This document shows, one piece after another, positions 57,280 through 64,000 of a stretch of 64,000 nt of DNA. The DNA comes from Pseudonocardia sp. MH-G8 (GTDB lineage Bacteria > Actinomycetota > Actinomycetes > Mycobacteriales > Pseudonocardiaceae): positions 174,858-238,857 of the forward strand of contig NZ_NKYF01000012.1 of NCBI RefSeq assembly GCF_002262885.1. The letters run 5' to 3'. The position numbers were made by a program, and so were the translations under genes. The notes under the pieces are model-generated. The model did not search any database. It was not told the DNA's origin and saw only the letters and a program-made list of their open reading frames with translations. Positions within the stretch are counted from its first letter, which is position 1; every line of letters starts with the position of its first letter.

Positions 57280-58367
57280 GCAGGTCCTTCGGGGATCACG
57301 GAGTGGATGGGAACGGTGGCTTCGACGATCCCGCGCCGCTGCCAGGTGTAGGTGACGACCAGGGTGTCGCCGAGGGAGGTGGCGGCGGGGTAGGAGTACT
57401 CGCCTGCGCCGCTGGTGCGCACGCCGCCGTCGGCGGGGTGGATGCCGGCAGCGTCCGGGGGTCCGGGTAGGCGTGCCGCGTCCTCGTCCACGGGCGTCCG
57501 CCCGTCCTCGATCGTCAGGACCTCGCGCCAGGAGACGCCCTCGTCGCAGGACCGCGAGAGCACGAGGGGGCAGCGGGCGCCCCAGTCGTCGCCGACGGGG
57601 TTGTGGACGCAGCCGACCGAGCCGTCGGGCAACGCGACCACGGTGAGGCCGGAGTTGTTGCTGGGCAGGCCGACCGGCTGTGCCGTCGACCAGGTCCTGC
57701 CCCCGTCCGGTGAGCATGCGCGGTACGCCCGGCCCTCGGAGCTGCGCAGGAGCGCGTACACCGTGCTGCCGTCCCGCCAGAGTGCGGGCTGGATGACGCC
57801 CGGGCCGCGCAGGGCGTCCCGATCGAGCGGGATCGGCGCGCGACGCCAGGTGGCACCGGCGTCGGTGGAGACGTCGACGAACGACTCCCAGACCGGTTCC
57901 GCCCCCCAGCTCTCCTGCGAGCCCGGGGCGAGCCAGGTGCCGTCCGGGAGCAGGAGGGGCGGGTTCTTGACGGGCCCGCGCCCACCCACGTCGCCGGGCA
58001 CGAGCTCCGACGATGGCGACCACGTCCGCCCGCCGTCTGCCGACCGGCACACCCACGTGACCCACTCGGAGATCAGCGGACCGCGCTTGAAGAACAACCA
58101 CAGGGCGCCGTCCGGCCCGGCGGCCAGCACCGGGTTCCAGTGCGCCTCATCGGCCGAGGCCACGATCTGCGGCGCCGACCAGCGCGATGCCCCTGCCGGG
58201 CGCCGGGCGCACCAGATGCGGGTGTCCGGGCTGCCTTCCCACGCTCCGGCGAACCAGGCGGCGAGCAGGTCGCCGCCGACCGCGAGCACGCTGGAGGCGT
58301 GCGCCTGCCGCCAGGAGGGGTGGTCGATCGCGACCCACCGGCGGGTGGGGAGGGCAGGTTCGGTCAT
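57276..58367 (-). CDS. Sialidase-fold (BNR repeat) protein, cytoplasmic
   Basis: A 363-residue six-bladed propeller of the exo-alpha-sialidase-like family. Four Asp-box motifs are visible: SADGGRTWSP, STDAGATWRR, SPDGGRTWST and SCDEGVSWRE. The AHASSVLAVGGDLLAAWFAG stretch near the N-terminus matches the catalytic-face region of predicted neuraminidases. There is no signal peptide, so it should act inside the cell on an imported acidic sugar or oligosaccharide. The ATG overlaps the tctA stop by four bases and its stop overlaps the aldolase start. Whether it is a true sialidase or cleaves another uronate linkage is not settled. Confidence 0.8.
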   Translation of the reverse strand: MTEPALPTRRWVAIDHPSWRQAHASSVLAVGGDLLAAWFAGAWEGSPDTRIWCARRPAGASRWSAPQIVASADEAHWNPVLAAGPDGALWLFFKRGPLISEWVTWVCRSADGGRTWSPSSELVPGDVGGRGPVKNPPLLLPDGTWLAPGSQESWGAEPVWESFVDVSTDAGATWRRAPIPLDRDALRGPGVIQPALWRDGSTVYALLRSSEGRAYRACSPDGGRTWSTAQPVGLPSNNSGLTVVALPDGSVGCVHNPVGDDWGARCPLVLSRSCDEGVSWREVLTIEDGRTPVDEDAARLPGPPDAAGIHPADGGVRTSGAGEYSYPAATSLGDTLVVTYTWQRRGIVEATVPIHSVIPEGPA

Positions 58368-59860
58368 CGCGCCGCGGCCGCCTGCCGCTCCCGTCGCGCC
58401 CTCCGACCCCGCGCGACGAGCGGTCCGGCGAGCGCGAGCAGGGCGAGGACGAGCAGCCCGGCGGAGATCGGCTGCGTCGCGAGGCTGGCGGGCCCGTCGA
58501 TGAGCAGGGCGCGGCGCAGGTTCGACTCGGCGAGCGGCCCGAGCAGGAGCCCGAGGACGACGGGTCCGGGCGGGAACCCGGCGCGTTTCATGACGACCCC
58601 GACCACACCGGACACCAGCATCACCCACACCGTGTAGATGTTGTTGGTCGTCGTGTAGGTGCCGACGATGCAGCAGATGAGGATGCCGCCCCAGAGGTAG
58701 TGGTTCGGCAGGTCCAGCAGCCGCACGATGCCTCGGGTGCGCACGAGGCTGATGGCCAGTGAGAGCAGCGCGGCCATGACCATGATCCCGGTGATGCTGA
58801 CCAGGAGCTCCGGGTTCCTGGTGAGCAGGGAAGGCCCCGGCTGGACGCCCCAGACGATCATCGAGCCGATCATCACGGCCATCACGGCGTCACCCGGGAT
58901 GCCCAGGGCCATGGTGGTCGTCAGGGAGCCGCCCAGCGTGGCGCTCGACGCCGTGTCCGCCGCCGTCAGGCCCTCGAGGGACCCCTTGCCGAACCGGTCG
59001 GGGTTGCGCGACATGCGCTTGGCACGGTCCCAGCCGATGAGACCGGCGATGTCGCCGCCCGCCGCAGGCACCGCTCCGACCACCATCCCGATGACGCTGC
59101 TGACGCCGAACGGTCGTGCCATCTGCCGGTACTCATCCCGGGTCGGCCACCAGCGCCCCAGGCTCGAGATCGGCTTGACGACGTTCGGGTGATGGGTGAG
59201 AAGCTGGTCGAACAGCTCGGCGATGCCGAAGAGCCCGATGATCACTGCGATGAACGGCAGACCGGAGTTCAGGTCGTTGACGCCGAAGACGAAGCGTGCG
59301 TCGCCGGTGATCGGGTCGCGCCCGACGGTCGCGAGCACGAGGCCCGCGACACCCGCGATCAGCCCCTTCACCACGGACTTCCCCGACACCGAGACCATGA
59401 TCGCGAGACCGAACACGACCAGGGCGAACATCTCCGCGGGGCCGAACTCCAGGGCCAGCTGCGCGACGGGCCGGGCCGCGAAGACGAACAGCACCATCGA
59501 CAGGAGGATCCCGCCGGTCGTCACGATCGAAGAGCTGACCAGCGCCAGCCCGGCCTTGCCCTGTCTCGCCATCGGATAGCCGTCGAACGTCGTGGCGATC
59601 GCGGCGGGCGTACCCGGGGTGTTCACCAGGATCGACGGGATCCGGTCGCCGTAGTTGGCGCCCACGTAGATCGTCAGCAGGACGGCGAGCCCCTGCACCG
59701 GCTCGAGCGTCAGCGTGAAGCCGGACGCGAGCGCGACCGCCATCGAGCCGGTGATGCCCGGGAAGAACCCCACGAGGGTCCCCACCAGCAGACCCACGAC
59801 GAAGCAGACGGCCACGGTGGGGTCGAGCAGTGCCGCGATCCCGTCGGCGAGAGCACTCAT
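58364..59860 (-). CDS. tctA: Tripartite tricarboxylate transporter, large permease subunit (second system)
   Basis: A 498-residue TctA. It carries GTLVGFFPGITGSMAVALASG, the YGDRIPSILVNTPGTPAA block and the second-half LGIPGDAVMAVMIGSMIVWGVQPGPSL, all hallmarks of the family, with about twelve membrane segments. The ATG at 59860 overlaps the tctB stop by four bases. Its companion genes (tctB, tctC, sialidase-fold protein, aldolase) suggest a sugar acid rather than citrate as substrate. Confidence 0.92.
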   Translation of the reverse strand: MSALADGIAALLDPTVAVCFVVGLLVGTLVGFFPGITGSMAVALASGFTLTLEPVQGLAVLLTIYVGANYGDRIPSILVNTPGTPAAIATTFDGYPMARQGKAGLALVSSSIVTTGGILLSMVLFVFAARPVAQLALEFGPAEMFALVVFGLAIMVSVSGKSVVKGLIAGVAGLVLATVGRDPITGDARFVFGVNDLNSGLPFIAVIIGLFGIAELFDQLLTHHPNVVKPISSLGRWWPTRDEYRQMARPFGVSSVIGMVVGAVPAAGGDIAGLIGWDRAKRMSRNPDRFGKGSLEGLTAADTASSATLGGSLTTTMALGIPGDAVMAVMIGSMIVWGVQPGPSLLTRNPELLVSITGIMVMAALLSLAISLVRTRGIVRLLDLPNHYLWGGILICCIVGTYTTTNNIYTVWVMLVSGVVGVVMKRAGFPPGPVVLGLLLGPLAESNLRRALLIDGPASLATQPISAGLLVLALLALAGPLVARGRRARRERQAAAAR

Positions 59861-60363
59861 AGGGGAACCTTCAGGACGGTGTGGAAGAGCAGGTAGAGCA
59901 CCGCGCTCAGCGCCACGGGGAACAGCAGGAGCGTCTTCCACCCTCGCCCGCCGAACAGGTATGTGGCGGCCAGCAGGAACACGGGCGTGACCACGGCGAA
60001 GCCGACGAGAGGCCACGCGAGGACGTAGACCCCGGCCAGGACCACCACGAGCACGGTGCGCACCCGACCGTCGCTGGTGGCCTCCTGCACGCCGTCACGG
60101 TCGGCCGGCGCCCGCAGCACGGCCCGTGCGAGGAGCACGGCACTCAGTAGCGCGCCCGCTGCCCCGAGGGCCTGCGGCCACCAGCGCGGGTCGATCCCTC
60201 CGGTCTCGGCGCGCAGCTCGATGCCGCGCGCCTGCACGACGAGCAGGGCGAAACCCAGGAGCGCGACCGCGGCCGAGGCGATCTCCATCCGCTTCGACGG
60301 GCGGGCTTCGGTGGTGGCGGGGGCAGTGGCATCCCCCTCGGCGCCCCCGTCGGCCACCGACAT
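59857..60363 (-). CDS. tctB: Tripartite tricarboxylate transporter, small membrane subunit (second system)
   Basis: A 168-residue TctB-family protein with four hydrophobic segments and the family's conserved GGIDPRWWPQALGAAGALL stretch after the first helix. The start ATG 60363 overlaps the tctC stop by one base (TGATG). It has a longer hydrophilic N-terminus than usual. Confidence 0.86.
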   Translation of the reverse strand: MSVADGGAEGDATAPATTEARPSKRMEIASAAVALLGFALLVVQARGIELRAETGGIDPRWWPQALGAAGALLSAVLLARAVLRAPADRDGVQEATSDGRVRTVLVVVLAGVYVLAWPLVGFAVVTPVFLLAATYLFGGRGWKTLLLFPVALSAVLYLLFHTVLKVPL

Positions 60364-61331
60364 CAGCCCTGCCCGAGAAGCGCGCCGAACCGCTCGTACT
60401 CGGCGTTGACGAAGGCGGTGAACTCCTCGCCGTTCTTGTAGACCGGCAGCGAGCCGCTTTTGCTGATCGTGTCGGTGAATCCCGGTGAGTTGGCGGCCTG
60501 CTGGATCGCCGACTCCAGCGTCGACCGGACGTCGGCGGGCAGTCCCGCAGGCGCGTAGATGCCGCCCCAGCCGCCGAACTCCAGCGGGTAACCGGCTTCG
60601 GTCGCGGTGGGGACGTCGGGCATCAGCGGGTGGCGCTCGTTGTGGAACACCGCCAGCGGCCGCACCTGCTGCTCGGCGTAGGCGGCCGAGGTCGAGGCGC
60701 CACCGCCGACTGCGGCGTCGATCTGCCCACCGGCGACGGCGGCGATGGCGGGCGCTTCTCCATCGAACGGCACCGAGGTCAGCTGCGCGCCGGTATCCGC
60801 GGCCAGCCCCAGCGCGGCGGCCTCCCAGATGGAACCGGCACCGGCGTTGCCGACGGCGATCGGCTGGGTCTTCGCGGCGGTGACGAACTCCTCGAGCGTC
60901 CGGTACGGGCTGTCGACCGGCACGACGAGGACGCCGGGGCCGAGCATGATCTGGCCGAGGAAGTCGTAGGCGGCCGGGTCCACGTCGAAGTTCAGGTGCT
61001 TCAGCATCGCGACCTCGACCGGGACGAAGCCGATCGTCTGCCCGTCGGGCTCCTGGTCGGCGACGTACTGCATGGCGGTGGAGCCGGACGCGCCGGGCCG
61101 GTTCTCCACGACGATCGAGACGCCGAGGATCGGCTCGAGCTCGGTTGCCAATGCGCGGGCGCTGAGGTCGGAGCCGCCGCCCGCCGCGGCCTGGACGATC
61201 AGCGTGATGTCGTCCTCCGGGTAGGTGGCGGCGTCGCCTCCGGACGCCTCCCCGCCGCCGGCGCAACCGGTCAGCGCCAGCGCGCCGATCGCCAGGGCGG
61301 TGACCGCGGCGCGAAGGGTGGAACGTGTCAT
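60363..61331 (-). CDS. tctC: TctC/Bug-family solute-binding lipoprotein (second system)
   Basis: A 322-residue binding protein. The signal peptide ends in the lipobox LTGC (Cys about 23). The mature part has ITLIVQAAAGGGSDLSARALA, VVENRPGASGSTAMQ and APAGLPADVRSTLESA, the standard Bug-family segments. The ATG at 61331 overlaps the gntR stop by four bases. It delivers ligand to TctAB encoded downstream. Confidence 0.9.
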   Translation of the reverse strand: MTRSTLRAAVTALAIGALALTGCAGGGEASGGDAATYPEDDITLIVQAAAGGGSDLSARALATELEPILGVSIVVENRPGASGSTAMQYVADQEPDGQTIGFVPVEVAMLKHLNFDVDPAAYDFLGQIMLGPGVLVVPVDSPYRTLEEFVTAAKTQPIAVGNAGAGSIWEAAALGLAADTGAQLTSVPFDGEAPAIAAVAGGQIDAAVGGGASTSAAYAEQQVRPLAVFHNERHPLMPDVPTATEAGYPLEFGGWGGIYAPAGLPADVRSTLESAIQQAANSPGFTDTISKSGSLPVYKNGEEFTAFVNAEYERFGALLGQG

Positions 61332-62095
61332 GGTCGACGACTCCTCTGTCGGTCACTGACGTGTCGGTCACTGGCGTGTCGGTCACTGGCGGAGGCCGGC
61401 TCGCCGGCCCGCGTGAACCGCTCGTAGGCGGTGAGCATGCGGCGCCGCGAGCCGTCGACGTGCTTGCGCAGCGTTGCCAGGGCGACGCTCTCGTCCCCGC
61501 CCGTGACCAGTGCGAGCAGGTCGACGTGGTCCTGGTAGGTCGGCTGGAGGTCGCGGTCCTCGGCATTGGTCACCGAGAGCATGTCGGCGAACGTCGGCCG
61601 GTACTGCTGCCAGACGTTCTCCAGCCGCCGGTGCCCGCAGCTGCGGTAGAAGCTGGTGTGGAAGGCGAGGTCGGCCACGGCGAAGGCGTGACTGTCGGCG
61701 GCGGCGGCCGCAGCCTTCATGCGGTCGAGCGCCGCCCGTGCCTCCGCGTAGGACTGCTCCGGGCCCGCCATGCACGAGCGCACGGCCTCGGCCTCCAGGA
61801 GTTGGCGCAGCGAGTACAGCTCCTCGATGTCCTGCTCGGTGAGTCCGATGACGAACACGCCACGCCTGCGCGACTCGACGAGCCCCTCGGTCTCGAGCTG
61901 GCGCAGAGCGTCCCGGATCGGTCCGCGGCTGACGTCGAAGGTCTCGGAGAGCTGCGACTCCACGAGGTGGGTGCCCGGCTGCAGCTCACCGACGATGATC
62001 AGCCGCCGCAGCCGCTCCAGCACGTGGCTGCCCAGAGCGGGCGCCGGCCGGATGCCGTCGACGGATGTCTGCCAGGTGCTGCTGTTCGCGGCCAC
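61328..62095 (-). CDS. GntR-family regulator, FCD subfamily, of the second TTT operon
   Basis: A 255-residue FCD-type GntR. The winged helix runs from about residue 20 to 85 (SHVLERLRRLIIVGELQPG then recognition helix VSRGPIRDALRQLE). The FCD domain shows the complete metal-ligand set Asp-His-His-His: VADLAFHTSFY, TYQDHVDLL and LRKHVDGS. I chose GTG 62095; a GTG two codons earlier (62101) is possible. It heads the operon and overlaps tctC by four bases. The C-terminal tail is low complexity because of a 15-bp tandem repeat. The heptamer array 12 bases upstream is its likely operator. Confidence 0.86.
   Translation of the reverse strand: MAANSSTWQTSVDGIRPAPALGSHVLERLRRLIIVGELQPGTHLVESQLSETFDVSRGPIRDALRQLETEGLVESRRRGVFVIGLTEQDIEELYSLRQLLEAEAVRSCMAGPEQSYAEARAALDRMKAAAAAADSHAFAVADLAFHTSFYRSCGHRRLENVWQQYRPTFADMLSVTNAEDRDLQPTYQDHVDLLALVTGGDESVALATLRKHVDGSRRRMLTAYERFTRAGEPASASDRHASDRHVSDRQRSRRP
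61348..61392. repeat. 15-bp tandem repeat, three copies, inside gntR 3' end
   Basis: Three consecutive near-identical 15-bp units, GTCGGTCACTG(A/G)C plus two bases, at 61348-61362, 61363-61377 and 61378-61392. In the minus-strand frame they encode a repeating (S/A)SDRH tail. The unit is a multiple of three, so copy-number change alters the length of the regulator's C-terminus but not its frame. Confidence 0.75.
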
Positions 62096-62106
62096 GACCA
62101 CCTCTC

Positions 62107-62141
62107 GGTTGACGGTTAACGGATGACGGTTAACCGTAAAC
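62107..62141. promoter_or_regulatory. Heptanucleotide tandem array upstream of gntR (NanR-like operator candidate)
   Basis: Five head-to-tail heptamers read GGTTGAC, GGTTAAC, GGATGAC, GGTTAAC and CGTAAAC at 62107-62141. The fourth and fifth also create the perfect palindrome ACGGTTAACCGT (62126-62137). The array starts 12 bases upstream of the gntR GTG at 62095. E. coli NanR, also an FCD-type GntR, recognises GGTATA direct repeats before a sialic acid operon, so the analogy is close. Binding is inferred. Confidence 0.6.
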
Positions 62142-62265
62142 GGGTGCACGGCGAGGTGGCAAGGCCGGTGCCCCCTGCTCGGCGCCGAGGCAGGGCAGCG
62201 GCGGGTGTCGTGATCGGCCTGCCGGTGCCAGGCTGGCCACGGCCCGATCCGAGAAGGAGGAGCTC

Positions 62266-62580
62266 GTGACGTCGCAGCGGACACCGCAGTCCGTGAGCGT
62301 CCTCGACGCGCTGACGATGGCGCTCGTCCCGAAGGGCCACTCGGCGCGCGGGAGGTGGGCGCGGCCGGAGCGGCGGCAAGTCGAGGACGTCGTGCACCGG
62401 AACTGCCGGGGCGTGACGCGCCGGTGTGGCGAGGGGACCGGTGACCGTCGACCTCGACGCGCTCTCGTTCGAACCGCTGACCCCGGTGTCCTACCTGGAC
62501 CGGGCGGCCGCGGCGCACGGCGAGCGCGCGTGGGCCGGGGAGGAGCGCAGGATCCGGTAGCGGATCACCCGGGTGCGTAG
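62266..62580 (+). CDS. Short hypothetical ORF with strong ribosome-binding site, possibly a remnant
   Basis: A 104-codon frame beginning at GTG 62266 with an excellent AAGGAGG five bases upstream. The first 50 or so codons have normal GC3-rich usage (MTSQRTPQSVSVLDALTMA...). After about 62420 the usage becomes Arg-rich and out of character, and from 62441 another frame carries a recognisable acyl-CoA ligase N-terminus. The likeliest picture is a truncated gene start fused to unrelated debris. I recognise no family for the first 50 residues. Confidence 0.3.
   Translation: MTSQRTPQSVSVLDALTMALVPKGHSARGRWARPERRQVEDVVHRNCRGVTRRCGEGTGDRRPRRALVRTADPGVLPGPGGRGARRARVGRGGAQDPVADHPGA
62441..62560 (+). 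pseudogene. N-terminal remnant of an acyl-CoA synthetase
   Basis: A 39-codon frame starting at GTG 62441 and ending at TAG 62558-62560. It reads VTVDLDALSFEPLTPVSYLD then RAAAAHGERAW, which is how long-chain/medium-chain AMP-forming acyl-CoA ligases begin (FxPLTPVSFLxRAAxVHGDR). The rest of such a protein, 500 residues or more, is missing. It is clearly a broken fragment and overlaps the hypothetical frame from 62266 in another register. Confidence 0.55.
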
Positions 62581-62699
62581 GAGACCGGCCCGCCGGCCGC
62601 TACATTCGCCGCGCGCTCGCGCGAGAGGCCTTCGCGAGTAGCCGCCCCGGGACAGGCGGCGGGGCACCAGTGGTCGCGTCGTTCGCCGTCGTGAGGGCG

Positions 62700-62807
62700 T
62701 CGCGACAAGGATCGCGCTGCTCTCGTAGTTCGGCGGGGCGAGCGCCTTCTCCTTGTCGACGTCGACCCCGCCGACCTGCGCGGCGCCTGCGGTGCGCCGG
62801 ATCCCGA

Positions 62808-62812
<5 letters not shown>
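62700..62812 (-). pseudogene. Possible coding remnant downstream of the DUF222 gene
   Basis: On the minus strand, in the frame reading LIGIRRTAGAAQVGGVDVD then KEKALAPPNYESSAILVATP, nearly every codon ends in G or C and the amino acid mix is natural. The stretch has no start, is followed by Arg-rich noise, and overlaps the stop of the DUF222-HNH gene. It looks like the tail of a lost gene. No family recognised. Confidence 0.25.

Positions 62813-64000
<1,188 letters not shown>

Overview
The window is very GC-rich, gene-dense DNA with many GTG starts, strong codon GC3 bias and long runs of genes joined by 1-4 base overlaps. An F420-type luciferase-like oxidoreductase, a 13E12/DUF222-HNH protein and the protein sequences overall point to an actinobacterium, most likely Pseudonocardia or a close relative (inference; there is no rRNA or other marker here). 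I see no tRNA, rRNA, complete insertion sequence, phage gene or CRISPR array. Almost everything is small-molecule catabolism: transporter, enzyme and regulator cassettes, with about eleven regulators from nine families in 64 kb.

Layout. 1-200 is the end of a universal stress protein. 210-2970 (minus) is an IclR regulator, a class III CoA-transferase and a citryl-CoA-lyase-like protein. Divergent from it, across a 40-bp interrupted palindrome, lies a plus-strand operon (3191-12786): tctB-tctA-tctC, a 2-hydroxyacid dehydrogenase, an acyl-CoA dehydrogenase, an NDP-forming CoA ligase, a LigJ-like hydratase and an MFS carrier. 12793-17017 holds an Ldh2-type dehydrogenase divergent from MmgE/PrpD, 2-hydroxyacid dehydrogenase and a LigK/RraA-type aldolase. 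17022-20963 holds a GNAT enzyme, a MarR/GbsR regulator, a GMC oxidoreductase and an M20 amidohydrolase. 20953-25634 has a GntR regulator, a DHDPS-family aldolase, an MHS transporter and DhaK/DhaL. 25724-29140 has a GltS-like symporter, a SolA-like oxidase and a LysR regulator.

29314-35490 has a PanE-like reductase, then a GAF-PucR regulator followed by degradative HMG-CoA reductase and a TctA-like permease with a small membrane partner. Three related palindromes lie around the regulator. 36056-43953 is a SorC-regulated ABC sugar operon with an ATPase-permease fusion, an amidohydrolase and a polyol dehydrogenase. 43981-52602 has a LLM oxidoreductase, then a minus-strand ABC sugar operon that also encodes the two halves of the plant Tm-1 protein as separate genes, plus EthD and Gfo/Idh/MocA proteins, divergent from a ROK regulator with an AT-rich palindrome. 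52611-56379 has an SSS symporter, a metal-dependent amidohydrolase and a double Lrp regulator. 56419-62095 (minus) is one operon: GntR, tctC, tctB, tctA, sialidase-fold protein, DHDPS-family aldolase, preceded by a heptanucleotide tandem array. 62.1-62.8 kb holds gene debris, and the window ends inside a DUF222-HNH gene with a hexanucleotide microsatellite.

Together these read as a catabolic island for carboxylic acids, sugar acids and polyols. The most unusual units are the bacterial split Tm-1 operon, the CoA-transferase/citryl-CoA-lyase/TctABC unit (a possible CoA-dependent citrate route), HMG-CoA reductase with its own TctA-like carrier, and the sialidase/aldolase/TTT operon with a NanR-like tandem-repeat operator candidate. 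All substrates are inferred.
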